Origin: Pseudomonas azotoformans
Lineage (GTDB): Bacteria; Pseudomonadota; Gammaproteobacteria; Pseudomonadales; Pseudomonadaceae
Length of the DNA: 64,000 nucleotides
Assembly: GCF_001579805.1 (NCBI RefSeq)
Contig: NZ_CP014546.1
Location: 2,170,001 to 2,234,000, forward strand
Direction of reading: 5' to 3'
The notes below the pieces were generated by a model, which did no database searches, was not told the origin of the DNA, and saw only the letters and a program-made list of their open reading frames with translations. This document shows, piece after piece, positions 54,803 to 64,000 of this stretch (position 1 is its first letter; each line of letters begins with the position of its first letter). A program made the translations under genes and the position numbers.

Positions 54803-56164
54803 TTACTGGTTAGCCAGCTTGTGTTCCAGGTAGTGAATGTTCACACCACCTTCGCAGAAGCCTTCATCGCGGACCAGGTCCCGGTGCAGCGGGATGTTGG
54901 TCTTGATGCCGTCAACCACGATTTCGTCCAGGGCGTTGCGCATACGGGCCATGGCCTCGTCGCGGGTGGCGCCCCAGGTGATCAGCTTGCCGATCAACGA
55001 GTCGTAGTTGGACGGAACCTTGTAGCCGCTGTACAGGTGCGAATCCACACGTACGCCGTTGCCGCCGGGCGCGTGGAAATGCTTGACCAGGCCAGGGCTT
55101 GGGATAAAGGTTTTCGGGTCTTCGGCGTTGATGCGGCACTCCAGGGAGTGGCCGTGCATCTTCACGTCGTCCTGGGTGAAGGACAGCGGGTTGCCGGCGG
55201 CGATGCTGAGCATCTCCTTGACGATGTCGATACCGGTGACCATCTCCGACACCGGGTGCTCTACCTGCACGCGAGTGTTCATCTCGATGAAGTAGAAACG
55301 ACCGTTCTCGTACAGGAACTCGAAAGTGCCCGCGCCACGGTAGTTGATGTCGATGCACGCCTTGACGCAACGAGCCAGTACTTCCTGACGCGCTTTTTCA
55401 TCCAGGCCTGGTGCCGGAGCTTCTTCCAGAACCTTCTGGTGACGACGTTGCAGCGAGCAATCGCGGTCGCCCAGGTGGATGGCGTGGCCTTGGCCGTCGG
55501 ACAGCACCTGCACTTCCACGTGACGTGGGTTGGTCAGGTACTTCTCCAGGTAGACCATCGGGTTGCCGAACCAGGCGCCCGCCTCGGAGCGAGTCTGCTT
55601 GGCCGCTTCGATCAGGTCTTCTTCCTTGTGCACCACGCGCATGCCGCGACCACCACCGCCACCGGCGGCCTTGATGATCACCGGGTAGCCGACTTCGCGA
55701 CCAATGCGCAGAGCGGTTTCCTCGTCTTCCGGCAGTGGGCCGTCGGAACCTGGAACGGTTGGCACGCCGGCCGCGATCATGGCGTCCTTGGCAGAAACCT
55801 TGTCACCCATCAGGCGAATGGTTTCGGCTTTCGGGCCGATGAAGGCGAAGCCGGACTTTTCCACCTGTTCGGCAAAATCGGCGTTTTCCGCGAGGAAGCC
55901 GTAGCCAGGGTGGATGCCATCAGCGCCGGTCACTTCCGCGGCCGCGATGATGTTCGAGACTTTCAGGTACGAGTTCGTGGCCAGTGGCGGGCCGATGCAG
56001 ATGCTTTCGTCCGCCAGTTTCACGTGCATCAATTCGGTATCGGCCGTCGAGTAAACAGCGACGGTCTTGATGCCCTCTTCCTTACAGGCGCGCAGGATAC
56101 GCAGCGCGATCTCGCCGCGGTTGGCGATCAGGACTTTTTGCAGTTTCTTCGCAGGTTTCAACAT
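54803..56164 (-). CDS. accC: Acetyl-CoA carboxylase, biotin carboxylase subunit
   Basis: The 453-residue ATP-grasp enzyme starts [26 protein letters not shown]. It contains [19 protein letters not shown] (glycine-rich lid), the catalytic [14 protein letters not shown] and [13 protein letters not shown]. It carboxylates the biotin on AccB in the first step of fatty-acid synthesis. GGAG precedes the ATG at 56164. It lies 17 bases after accB. Confidence 0.97.
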   Translation of the reverse strand: MLKPAKKLQKVLIANRGEIALRILRACKEEGIKTVAVYSTADTELMHVKLADESICIGPPLATNSYLKVSNIIAAAEVTGADGIHPGYGFLAENADFAEQVEKSGFAFIGPKAETIRLMGDKVSAKDAMIAAGVPTVPGSDGPLPEDEETALRIGREVGYPVIIKAAGGGGGRGMRVVHKEEDLIEAAKQTRSEAGAWFGNPMVYLEKYLTNPRHVEVQVLSDGQGHAIHLGDRDCSLQRRHQKVLEEAPAPGLDEKARQEVLARCVKACIDINYRGAGTFEFLYENGRFYFIEMNTRVQVEHPVSEMVTGIDIVKEMLSIAAGNPLSFTQDDVKMHGHSLECRINAEDPKTFIPSPGLVKHFHAPGGNGVRVDSHLYSGYKVPSNYDSLIGKLITWGATRDEAMARMRNALDEIVVDGIKTNIPLHRDLVRDEGFCEGGVNIHYLEHKLANQ

Positions 56165-56181
56165 CGAAGGCGCTCCGCGGT

Positions 56182-56643
56182 TCAAACGATGGTGAACAGC
56201 GGCTGGTCGTACTCAACCGGCTGACCGTTTTCTACCAGGATGGATTCGATGACGCCGGCTTTTTCCGCGGTGATGTGGTTCATCATCTTCATCGCTTCCA
56301 CGATGCAGATGGTGTCGCCCACTTTCACGGTTGCGCCGACTTCAACGAAGGCTGGCGAGGTCGGTGCCGGGGTGCGGTAGAAGGTACCGACCATTGGCGA
56401 CTTGACCACGAAACCGTTCAGCGCAGGAGCAGCTGGAGCGGCAGGTGCAGCGGCAGCAGCAGGTGCGGCGGCTGGAGCAGCAGCCGGCGCCGGTGCTTGC
56501 ATCTGTGGCGCGTAGAACTGTTGGGCCGGGGTCTTGCTGTGGCGGCTGATCCGTACGGACTCTTCGCCTTCCTTGATTTCCAGCTCGTCGATACCGGATT
56601 CTTCCAGCAGTTCGATCAGTTTCTTAACTTTACGGATATCCAT
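56182..56643 (-). CDS. accB: Acetyl-CoA carboxylase, biotin carboxyl carrier protein
   Basis: The 153-residue protein has an N-terminal helix pair ([21 protein letters not shown]), a flexible Ala/Pro linker (about 48-75) and a C-terminal biotinyl domain with the biotinylated lysine in EAMKMM (near residue 118) and the thumb segment preceding it. It heads the accBC operon and lies 24 bases downstream of aroQ. Confidence 0.97.
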   Translation of the reverse strand: MDIRKVKKLIELLEESGIDELEIKEGEESVRISRHSKTPAQQFYAPQMQAPAPAAAPAAAPAAAAAPAAPAAPALNGFVVKSPMVGTFYRTPAPTSPAFVEVGATVKVGDTICIVEAMKMMNHITAEKAGVIESILVENGQPVEYDQPLFTIV

Positions 56644-56667
56644 GAATCATCAACTCCCAAGGGTCGG

Positions 56668-57123
56668 TCAGGGGCGCTTGGCCGGTTGTTCAAGTTGTTC
56701 CAGGGCGGCCTCCAGGGCCAGTCGGTAACCGCTGGCGCCAAGGCCGCAGATCACACCTACCGCTACGTCGGAGAAGTAGGAGTGATGGCGGAAAGCTTCG
56801 CGTTTGTGCACGTTCGACAAATGCACTTCGATGAATGGGATGCTCACCGCCAGCAATGCGTCACGTAATGCAACGCTTGTGTGTGTAAAAGCGGCGGGAT
56901 TGATCAGGATAAAGTCCACGCCTTCGCCACGCGCGGCATGGATGCGATCAATCAATTCGTACTCGGCATTGCTTTGCAGGTAGAGCAGATGGTGGCCGGC
57001 TTCACGCGCCCTGCGTTCCAGGTCGAGGTTGATCTGGTCCAGGGTGACTGCCCCGTAGACGCCCGGTTCACGGGTGCCGAGCAGGTTCAGGTTGGGTCCG
57101 TGAAGAACCAGTAAGGTCGCCAT
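56668..57123 (-). CDS. aroQ: Type II 3-dehydroquinate dehydratase
   Basis: The 151-residue enzyme opens [21 protein letters not shown] and has [31 protein letters not shown] and [22 protein letters not shown], covering the flexible lid Arg/Tyr and catalytic His. It forms dodecamers and performs the third shikimate-pathway step. As elsewhere in Pseudomonas it leads accB and accC on the same strand. Confidence 0.97.
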   Translation of the reverse strand: MATLLVLHGPNLNLLGTREPGVYGAVTLDQINLDLERRAREAGHHLLYLQSNAEYELIDRIHAARGEGVDFILINPAAFTHTSVALRDALLAVSIPFIEVHLSNVHKREAFRHHSYFSDVAVGVICGLGASGYRLALEAALEQLEQPAKRP

Positions 57124-57268
57124 CGGCTGTTCCTTGTTATTGATGTGGGTACGGCAGAACCCGGCGACTATGCCGCAAAGCCTTTGTGACTGTCCAGTTC
57201 TATGCAGTAGGCAGCACGATTAGCGAGGATAGCGCGAAATTTGTGACTGTGAGGCCGGATTCGGTCAG

Positions 57269-59230
57269 TTACACACGAAACGCCTGCACGGCGGTGTTGA
57301 GCTGCCCACCCAACACCAGCAAGTGCTCACCTTGGCTGCGGCCTTGGCCGATTCGCAGCAAGTTGTCCTCACCCAACTGGTGAATCCGCTCGCTGTTGTC
57401 GCGAATCTCACTGACGGCGCCACTCTGCTGTGCCGTCACATCGGCGATGCGCACGGCGGTGTCGGAAATGGTCTGGATAGCCCCGACGATTTCATCCAGC
57501 GCGCCGTCCGCTGCCTGGGCTTGCTGGGCGGTGGCCTCGGCGTGCTCGACCTGGGCACGCATGCCTTGCACCGATTGATGGGCGGCGCTTTGCAGGCCGG
57601 CGATCAGGGTCTGGATCTCTGCGGTGGCGCCGGCGGTGCGCTGGGCCAGGGAGCGGACTTCGTCGGCCACTACGGCAAAACCACGTCCGGCCTCACCGGC
57701 GCGGGCGGCCTCGATGGCGGCGTTGAGGGCGAGCAGGTTGGTCTGGTCGGCAATCGAGCGGATCACCGTCAGCACGCCGCCGATGGTGGCGGACTCTTCG
57801 GCGAGTTTTTCGATCATCTGCGCATTCTGCTGTACTTCGCCCACCAGGGCATGCAGCCCGGTCAGGCTCAGGCCGATCACGCGTTGGCCTTGCTCCACTG
57901 CCTGACCAGCACTGCGACTGGCGCCCGCCGCCTGGCTGGCATCGCCCGCCACTTGCTGGATGGTCGCTTCCAGCTCACCCAGCGAATCACGGATCTGCGC
58001 GGTATCCCCGGCCTGGCGTTCGGCGCCGTCGTGCAGGCCGCTGCTCAGTTCGGCCAGCGCACGGCTGCTGCCGGCGACTTCCTCGGCGTTGCCGCGAATG
58101 GTGCCGACCAAATCCACCAGATAAGCCCGTAGGCGGTTCAGGGAAGCTTCAATGTCGTGCAGCTCACGGTTGGTCTTGCCCAGGGCAATCGGCTGGCTGA
58201 AATCACCTTCGGCCCAGGTCGACAGGGCCGGTGCCAGGTTGGTCAGCACCCGTGCCAGGCGGCGTTGCAGGGTGTCGATCAGCAGCGCGATCAGCAGGAT
58301 CAGGCCGATCATCACGCCTTGCATCAGGCGCACTTCGCCCTGGATTTTACCGTGCTGCGCGCGCACTACGGGCTCCAGGCCGGCGATGGCTTGTTGCACG
58401 GTGTCGATTTTCTGGTGGGTCTTGGCGGCCAGGTCGGTGCGTTGCTGGATCTGTTCGCGGGTGCGCTTGAGTTCGGCGGGGTAGCGGGTGAGCAGGCTGT
58501 TGAGTTCGCGCTTGAGGTCGACGCCTGTGTCCTGGGCTTCGGTTTTCTCGGTGTTCTCCAGGCCCATCAGCGCGGAAAAGTCGTCGGCGCTGGATTCGGC
58601 GCTGGCTTTCACACCCAGCAACGGCAGCTGTTCCAGCACATCGGCTTGGCTGCGGATGCTACCGACTTCGCGCTCCACATCATCGGCCAGTTCCGCGCGC
58701 CCACTGCTCACCAGCTTGTCGCGGGCCAGGGACAGTTTGCCCAGGTGCTGCGACGCAGCCAGCAAAGGCGGCAGATAACGGGCTGCTTCAGCGGAGTTCA
58801 CACCGATGGCGTACTGACTCAATTGCTCCAGGTTCGCGCCTAATTCGCGTTCGGCCTGGAGCAACAAGGCTTGAGGATCGCCCGCCAGTTTGCCGGCCGC
58901 CAGCAAGTCGGTCTTGCTGAATGCATCCAGGTCCACCAGGCTCGGGCGTAGGTTTTGCGCGAGGTCCGCTGGCAACTCATCCAGATGCTGCAACAGGCTT
59001 TCCAGGCTTTGGCTGGCGCTGCTCAAGCGCAGGGCGTCGCCGCTGGACAGGTAGTCGTCGATATTGCGCGCGGCCTGGTTCTGGAACGTCTGGGACAACC
59101 CCAGGTAGCGCTCCATCAGCAAATACGGCCGTTCCAGCGCGCGCTGCGACCACCACAGGGTCGCGCCCAGTGCCAGGCACACGGCCACCAGAAGAAGGGT
59201 ATTCAGATTGGTCAGCAGCTTCAGGCGCAT
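57269..59230 (-). CDS. Methyl-accepting chemotaxis protein, CtpL-like
   Basis: The 653-residue chemoreceptor has a first membrane helix (about 9-28) and a long all-helical periplasmic domain (about 35-310) of helical-bimodular type. A second helix ([16 protein letters not shown], about 313-328), HAMP, and a signalling domain with the hairpin [32 protein letters not shown] follow. Its position next to gcbA and accBC corresponds to P. aeruginosa CtpL, a phosphate-starvation and aromatic-compound receptor; ligand identity is inferred from position only. ATG 59230 is chosen over an upstream TTG. Confidence 0.88.
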   Translation of the reverse strand: MRLKLLTNLNTLLLVAVCLALGATLWWSQRALERPYLLMERYLGLSQTFQNQAARNIDDYLSSGDALRLSSASQSLESLLQHLDELPADLAQNLRPSLVDLDAFSKTDLLAAGKLAGDPQALLLQAERELGANLEQLSQYAIGVNSAEAARYLPPLLAASQHLGKLSLARDKLVSSGRAELADDVEREVGSIRSQADVLEQLPLLGVKASAESSADDFSALMGLENTEKTEAQDTGVDLKRELNSLLTRYPAELKRTREQIQQRTDLAAKTHQKIDTVQQAIAGLEPVVRAQHGKIQGEVRLMQGVMIGLILLIALLIDTLQRRLARVLTNLAPALSTWAEGDFSQPIALGKTNRELHDIEASLNRLRAYLVDLVGTIRGNAEEVAGSSRALAELSSGLHDGAERQAGDTAQIRDSLGELEATIQQVAGDASQAAGASRSAGQAVEQGQRVIGLSLTGLHALVGEVQQNAQMIEKLAEESATIGGVLTVIRSIADQTNLLALNAAIEAARAGEAGRGFAVVADEVRSLAQRTAGATAEIQTLIAGLQSAAHQSVQGMRAQVEHAEATAQQAQAADGALDEIVGAIQTISDTAVRIADVTAQQSGAVSEIRDNSERIHQLGEDNLLRIGQGRSQGEHLLVLGGQLNTAVQAFRV

Positions 59231-59283
59231 GCGTGGTTTCAACCGACAGCAAAAGATAAGTGCCTGAAGTTATTGCGTTTTCA

Positions 59284-60954
59284 TTACAGGGTTATGACCG
59301 AATCAATGGATTCTGGTGAAAAGGTGGCACTTTGCTTTGATGTGCGCGCGGCTTGCACGCGGTTGCGTCCCGCATCCTTGGCGCGGTACAGCGCCTCGTC
59401 GGCCTGGGCCGCCATCATCAGGCTGTCGGAACCATCGCATAGCTCCACCAGCCCGGCGCTGAAGGTGCACCACAAATCCTGGGGTTGGGCGGGGTAGTGG
59501 ATTTCGGCAAAGCGCCCACGGATTTCATCCAGTACTTTGCACGCCGATTCCAGGTCGGTGTCCGGCATCACAATGGCGAACTCCTCACCGCCGTAGCGCC
59601 CGATGTAATCAGTCTTGCGCAGACGCTGCTTGAGAAACAGCGCCAGGCTCTTGATCACACGGTCACCCATGGGGTGGCCGTGGCTGTCGTTGACCCGCTT
59701 GAAGTGGTCGATATCGAGCATGGCAAAGCTCAGCGGCTTGTTCTCGCGGCGCGCGCGGAAGCTGCAGTCTTCGAGCAATTGCAGGATGTGGGTGTGGTTG
59801 TACAGGCCGGTCAGGCTGTCACGCACCATCCGCGCCTTGAGGTTGCGCGCACGCGCGGCGCGGTTGCGCACGGTGGTGATCAGGTGGCGCGGCTTGATCG
59901 GCTTGGTGAGGAAGTCGTCGCCGCCTTCGCTCATGGCGTCCAGCTGTTTGTCCAGGTCGTCTTCGGCCGACAGGTAAATGATCGGCACGCTCACATAACG
60001 GTCGTTATGACGGATGACCTTGGCCAGTTCAGTGCCGGTACAGGCGGGCATGTACATGTCGAGGATGATCAGGTCGGGCTGGAAGTCCGCCAGTTCGGCC
60101 ATGGCCTGGATCGGCTCGATCAGCGTGCGGGTGACGATGCCGGCGCTGTTGAGCAGGCGCTCGGTGTGCAGCGCCTGGGCCCGGGAGTCGTCGATGATCA
60201 GCACTTTGTACGGTTCGTACTGGGCGACGCAGGTCAGCACTTCGATCTTTTCCAGCAGGCTGGAGGCCTCCAGCGTGCCGGTGAGGAATTCCTGGCCGCC
60301 AGCGCGCACGGCGGCCAGGCGGGTCGGGGTGTCCGTTTCGTGCAGGCTGAAAAACAGCAGCGGCAGCTTTTGCTCCAGGCCTTCCTGGGCTTCGGCGGCG
60401 AGCTTGAGGCCCAGGCCGGTGCCACAGAAGTCTACGTCCATCACAATCGCCGAAGGCAGGCGCTCGGCCATTGACGCGCGAAAGGCCGCCACGCTGTCGA
60501 GGGACTGAGCACTCATGCCAAAGAATTCCAGCTGCTTGGCCAGGCGCTCGGCGCGGTCGTGATCGGCCAGCATCACGTAGATCGGCTTGCGCATGGGCGG
60601 CAGGAAGGTTTGTTCGAGCTGGTCGCCCTGGCGCAGGCCGGTACGGGACAGGCGCTGCATCAAGCGGTTGAGTTCGGTGATCAGGTGGCTGCTCAAGCGG
60701 CCACGGTTTTCGTCCACCGCCTTGAGGGATTCACCGATATGACGCGCCAACTGGCCGTGTTCGGGCTGTTCGAAGCGCTCGGCAAAACGCAGCAGGCGCA
60801 AATTGGCCTCGCTGAGTTCGGACAGGTCGGCGCCGGACCATTCGCTGCGTTGCAGGCGCTGCCAGATCTCAAGAATTTGACGTGCCTGATGAATTACCCG
60901 CTGGGCAAAATGCTGCTTGAGGCGCTCACGGCTGGGGTCTTCTGGCTCGGTCAT
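59284..60954 (-). CDS. gcbA: Diguanylate cyclase with two receiver domains, GcbA
   Basis: The 556-residue protein has an N-terminal helical region (1-125), a degenerate receiver (about 125-240), a second receiver with phosphorylatable Asp in LIILDMYMP (near 298) and lysine in FLTKPIKP, and a GGDEF domain with active GGEEF (near 453). The RxxD inhibitory site five residues earlier (RKTD) is intact, so product feedback by c-di-GMP is expected. GcbA promotes surface attachment in P. fluorescens Pf0-1 and affects dispersal in P. aeruginosa. It lies downstream of no other gene; its promoter is in 60955-61252. Confidence 0.92.
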   Translation of the reverse strand: MTEPEDPSRERLKQHFAQRVIHQARQILEIWQRLQRSEWSGADLSELSEANLRLLRFAERFEQPEHGQLARHIGESLKAVDENRGRLSSHLITELNRLMQRLSRTGLRQGDQLEQTFLPPMRKPIYVMLADHDRAERLAKQLEFFGMSAQSLDSVAAFRASMAERLPSAIVMDVDFCGTGLGLKLAAEAQEGLEQKLPLLFFSLHETDTPTRLAAVRAGGQEFLTGTLEASSLLEKIEVLTCVAQYEPYKVLIIDDSRAQALHTERLLNSAGIVTRTLIEPIQAMAELADFQPDLIILDMYMPACTGTELAKVIRHNDRYVSVPIIYLSAEDDLDKQLDAMSEGGDDFLTKPIKPRHLITTVRNRAARARNLKARMVRDSLTGLYNHTHILQLLEDCSFRARRENKPLSFAMLDIDHFKRVNDSHGHPMGDRVIKSLALFLKQRLRKTDYIGRYGGEEFAIVMPDTDLESACKVLDEIRGRFAEIHYPAQPQDLWCTFSAGLVELCDGSDSLMMAAQADEALYRAKDAGRNRVQAARTSKQSATFSPESIDSVITL

Positions 60955-61252
60955 ATCCTGACTACTAGTTAGGGTGCATGCTGAGGTCGACTGATGGCTC
61001 TATGCTAGCACCTCTTTCCGATGGGATGAGTGTCATACGTCAATAAACTGCGTGCCCGTCGCATTCAGTTGCTGACTGGAGGGTCGCGCTGCGTAAAAAG
61101 CGTGCATCCTTTATAGTCGAACGTCCCTTGTGCGCCAGTTTGGCGAAAAGCCCCGCAAGGGTGGGCACGATGGGGTAGGGTTGTGGTCGGAGTGTTTGAA
61201 CGCACGCCATCAATTCAAGTGCATGAACTCAAGTGATTGAAAGGATATCGCC
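60955..61252. other. 298-base divergent intergenic region (gcbA / DUF2333 gene)
   Basis: It should hold promoters for both genes. A TATAGT (61112-61117) is a -10 candidate for the plus strand, without a good -35. A small hairpin CGCCA-GTT-TGGCG occurs near 61136. Nothing else is clear. Confidence 0.4.
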
Positions 61253-62321
61253 ATGCTGGACTGGAAAAACCGTGCAGGCAGCGCCAAAGGCCCCGCGCCT
61301 GAGCCCAAGTCGGCCAACCGCGGCTATTTTCGTACCGTGCTGATGAGCCGCGCCGTGCTCAGCGTGCTCGGGCCTGTACCTGTTGGTCACCGGCGCCCTG
61401 GGTTGGTACTGGAGCGAAGAGCCGGCGCTGTTTCCGGTGCAGCAGAATGCGCAGCTGGCTGCCGAGAAGGAAGGCAAGCAGATGGTGGTGGGCTACACCA
61501 CGGTCGAAACCCTCAAGACCGTGGTCGGCACCTTGCTGAACAAGCCCGGTGGCTACATTTCCAACGACCGCTTCCCGCCAGGCCTGTGGATGGACAACAT
61601 GCCGAGCTGGGAGTACGGCGTGCTGGTGCAGGTGCGTGACCTGACCCGCGCCCTGCGTAAAGACTTTGCCCGTTCGCAGTCGCAGTCGGCCGAAGACGCG
61701 GACTTGGCCAAGGCCGAGCCACGCTTCAACTTCGACAACAAGAGCTGGGTGCTGCCATCCAGTGAGTCGGAATACCAGGAAGGCATCAATTCCCTGAGCC
61801 GCTACGAAGCACGCCTGTCCGACCCGAACCAGCGCGGCGCGCTGTTCTATGCGCGTGCCGACAACCTGAACAACTGGCTGGGCGACGTCGCTACGCGCTT
61901 GGGTTCGCTGTCGCAACGCCTGTCGGCCAGCGTCGGCCGGGTGAAGCTGAACACGGCACTGAAAACCGAAGCCCTGGCGCCGGGTGAAGTGCCGCAGGTC
62001 GATGAAGAAGTGGTGGAAACCCCATGGATGCAGATCGACAACGTGTTCTACGAAGCCCGTGGCCAGGCTTGGGCCTTGTCGCACTTGCTGCGTGCCATTG
62101 AAGTCGATTTTGCCGATGTACTGGCCAAGAAGAACGCCACGGTCAGCGTGCGCCAGATCATTCGTGAGCTGGAAGCCTCGCAAGAACCGGTTTGGAGTCC
62201 TATGATTCTTAACGGCAGTGGCTTCGGGGTACTGGCGAACCATTCGCTGGTGATGGCCAACTACATTTCCCGGGCAAACGCTGCAGTGATCGACTTGCGT
62301 CAGCTCCTCAACCAGGGTTGA
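61253..62321 (+). pseudogene. DUF2333 family membrane-anchored protein, frameshifted
   Basis: The start (MLDWKNRAGSAKGPAPEPKS) is read from 61253 and passes through LMSRAVLSVLG. At the GGG of 61370-61372 the frame must shift for the protein to continue LYLLVTGALGWYWSEEPALFP and run to the stop at 62321. Removing one G gives about 355 residues: one membrane helix (about 32-52) and a soluble alpha-helical domain with NKPGGYISNDRFPPGLWMDN, the DUF2333 hallmark. The rest of the frame is intact, so a sequencing error or recent mutation is likely. The gene couples to the NUDIX gene (TGATG). Confidence 0.85.
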
Positions 62322-62323
62322 TG

Positions 62324-62860
62324 ATGGACGCTACTCAAAAGGAGGCCGCACACCGCGCGGCTTCCGATGCTGAACTGATCTGCTGGGTCGACGAGCAGGA
62401 CCACCTGCTCGGTCATCTCGTGCGGTCCGACCTTCGCCAGCGCGGCCTGATTGGCCGTTGCACCTTCATATTCCTGTTCAACTCCAAGGGTGAGCTGTGT
62501 GTGCATCGGCGCACCCTGAGCAAGGCGTTGTACCCCGGTTTCTGGGACACGGCGGCGGGCGGCATGGTGGCGCAGGGAGAGTCGTATGCCGTGTCGGCAG
62601 CGCGCGAGCTGGAAGAGGAATTGGGTGTCGGTGGCGTGGAATTGGTCGAACATGACCACTTCTATTTCGAAGATGGCGACAGCCGGCTCTGGTGCACCTC
62701 CTACTCTGCCGTCTGGGACGGGCCACTGCGTCTACAGCCGGAAGAGGTCATGGAGGCGCGCTTTTTACCCCTTGAAACAGTCCTGCAGGAGGCTGGGCAA
62801 AAGCCTTACTGCCCGGATGCCCAGGAAGGGTTGCGGCGTTATCTGGCCTCGCGTCGCTAA
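62324..62860 (+). CDS. NUDIX hydrolase (YfcD-like)
   Basis: The 178-residue protein has the complete Nudix box in GMVAQGESYAVSAARELEEE followed by LGV (Gx5Ex7REUxEExGU), here about residues 85-107. An isomerase-like N-terminal strand LICWVDEQDHLLG and FNSKGELCVHRRTLSK place it in the YfcD/IDI-like Nudix group. The substrate is unknown, probably a nucleotide or alcohol pyrophosphate. Two ATGs are possible (62321 and 62324); the second has AGGG at better spacing. Confidence 0.87.
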   Translation: MDATQKEAAHRAASDAELICWVDEQDHLLGHLVRSDLRQRGLIGRCTFIFLFNSKGELCVHRRTLSKALYPGFWDTAAGGMVAQGESYAVSAARELEEELGVGGVELVEHDHFYFEDGDSRLWCTSYSAVWDGPLRLQPEEVMEARFLPLETVLQEAGQKPYCPDAQEGLRRYLASRR

Positions 62861-63042
62861 AGTTGCATAAATTGGCGCCATTTGACTCTTAGCAAGTCGG
62901 CTTTTTGTGGTTACACTGCGCGACTTTTCACCCGAACCGCCTTGGCGGTCCGGTAGCGCTGCCCCTGCCTGAGTGGGGCTTCGCGGTCGGTTCACCGCTT
63001 TGCGGGTGCCGATCAGTCTTCATCCTCCCAAGAGGATTGCCG

Positions 63043-63414
63043 GTGGCCAAAAAAGCCGCATCCTTCGCCGCCCTTGGTGGCCTGGTATTTTCCACCGACG
63101 CAGGTCGACACTGCCCGGACTGTCGTCAGCCCGTGGATTCGTGTACCTGCAAACAGACCCTGATCCCTGAAGGCGACGGTATTGCCCGCGTGCGACGCGA
63201 GAGCAAAGGCCGTGGCGGCAAGACGGTGACCACCATCACCGGCGTGCCGTTGGCCGAAGAAGCCCTGAAGGAACTGGCCACGACGCTGAAAAAACGCTGT
63301 GGCACCGGAGGCGCGTTGAAAGACGGCGTCATCGAGATCCAGGGCGATCACGTCGAGTTGCTGTTGGCCGAGCTGATCAAGCTCGGGTACAAGGCCAAGA
63401 AGTCCGGCGGCTGA
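63043..63414 (+). CDS. SUI1/YciH-type translation initiation factor-like protein
   Basis: The 123-residue protein starts at a GTG (63043) with AGAGGA upstream. It has a short cysteine-rich segment (HCPDCRQPVDSCTC, about 24-37) followed by a SUI1/eIF1 domain: RRESKGRGGKTVTTITGVPL, KKRCGTGGALKDGVIEIQGDH and ELIKLGYKAK. Bacterial YciH is linked to start-site fidelity or stress-time inhibition of initiation. It corresponds to PA4840, directly before speA. Confidence 0.9.
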   Translation: MAKKAASFAALGGLVFSTDAGRHCPDCRQPVDSCTCKQTLIPEGDGIARVRRESKGRGGKTVTTITGVPLAEEALKELATTLKKRCGTGGALKDGVIEIQGDHVELLLAELIKLGYKAKKSGG

Positions 63415-63557
63415 AAGCCTCTTCCCGACCTGTGTCTAAACTCTGTCCTGCGCGTGGGGTCCTACCTTGCACGCAGGCAAATCGTCATTTTCATTCTTTA
63501 GACTGCGCCAGCCTCTGATAGGGGCGGTGCCTTCGACTTCATTTATAGGGGACTTCG

Positions 63558-64000
63558 ATGTCCGTACGACGCACACGCAAAGACGATGGCAGCCAATGGA
63601 CAGTTGCGGACAGCCGCAGTGTTTACGGGATTCGCCATTGGGGGGCCGGGTATTTCGCGATCAATGATGCCGGTCGCGTTGAAGTCCGTCCGAACGGCCC
63701 GAACAGCACGCCGGTCGACCTTTACGAACAAGTCGACGAGTTGCGCAAAAGCGGCCTGTCGTTGCCGTTGCTGGTGCGCTTCCCCGACATCCTGCAAGAC
63801 CGTGTACGCCAGCTGACCGGCGCTTTTGATGCGAACATCGAGCGCCTGGAATATCAGAGCAAGTACACCGCGCTGTACCCGATCAAGGTGAACCAGCAGG
63901 AAGCGGTGATCGAGAACATCATCGCCACCCAGAACGTGTCCATCGGCCTGGAAGCCGGCTCCAAGCCCGAGCTGCTGGCCGTGTTGGCCCTGGCGCCGAA
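63558..64000 (+). CDS. speA: Biosynthetic arginine decarboxylase, N-terminal part (runs past window end)
   Basis: The first 147 codons are visible from ATG 63558, which has GGGGA ahead. The protein opens [24 protein letters not shown] and contains [17 protein letters not shown] with the lysine that binds pyridoxal phosphate, and [16 protein letters not shown], the alanine-racemase-like barrel start of SpeA. The full enzyme is about 640 residues. It makes agmatine for putrescine and polyamine synthesis. Confidence 0.95.
   Translation, partial: MSVRRTRKDDGSQWTVADSRSVYGIRHWGAGYFAINDAGRVEVRPNGPNSTPVDLYEQVDELRKSGLSLPLLVRFPDILQDRVRQLTGAFDANIERLEYQSKYTALYPIKVNQQEAVIENIIATQNVSIGLEAGSKPELLAVLALAP

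Overview
The window is chromosomal DNA from a Pseudomonas, most likely of the P. fluorescens group. The evidence is a GC-rich sequence with dense antisense shadow frames, Pseudomonas-type REP/REPIN repeats (GTGGGAGCGGGCTTGC-like), and a gene order that, as I remember it, follows P. aeruginosa PAO1. The run purH-purD-retS-fis-dusB-prmA-accC-accB-aroQ-ctpL-gcbA-speA and the urtABCDE/ureDABC cluster match PA4839-PA4868. The cobalamin genes and the neighbouring TonB/ABC metal operon match PA2903-PA2914. No database search was possible, so all names rest on reading the sequence.

Layout. 1-11200: mixed housekeeping genes. These are an AsmA-family C-terminus, a secreted T2 ribonuclease, a bacterioferritin-like protein, a P. 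fragi-type lipase, an EamA exporter divergent from an AraC regulator (with a striking operator), a PsiF-like protein, an AI-2E-family permease, a YegD-like Hsp70 divergent from a cbpA-type DnaJ behind a sigma32-like promoter, and the relic of a large DUF6543-like gene. 11202-20973 (minus strand): urea uptake and hydrolysis, transcribed urtABCDE, ureD, ureA, two GNAT acetyltransferases, ureB, ureC.

21287-44746 is an accessory block. It holds a 1533-residue protein built of seven degenerate copies of a DUF4329/JAMM-like unit, of which only the first keeps the metalloprotease-type residues. A metal-uptake operon follows (TonB receptor, ATPase, binding protein, permease) behind a Zur-like palindrome. 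Next come a copper operon (two DUF2946 proteins, a frameshifted PCuAC chaperone, OprC, a PepSY membrane protein), a type II toxin-antitoxin pair, divergent cobKL and cobGHIJ operons, a protein of unknown function and a MarC-family permease.

44872-64000 is conserved core: retS, purD, purH, fis, dusB, a DUF3426 zinc-ribbon protein, prmA, accCB, aroQ, a chemoreceptor, the diguanylate cyclase gcbA, a frameshifted DUF2333 gene, a NUDIX hydrolase, a SUI1-type factor and the start of speA.

How the genes work together: the urt/ure genes import urea and split it to ammonia. The accessory block is strongly biased to metals (zinc- or siderophore-type uptake, copper uptake, cobalt-containing corrinoid synthesis). 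The right arm links purine, fatty-acid and shikimate biosynthesis with lifestyle control through RetS and GcbA. Two genes (PCuAC, DUF2333) are broken by one extra G in the same nine-base context, which may be a sequencing artefact.
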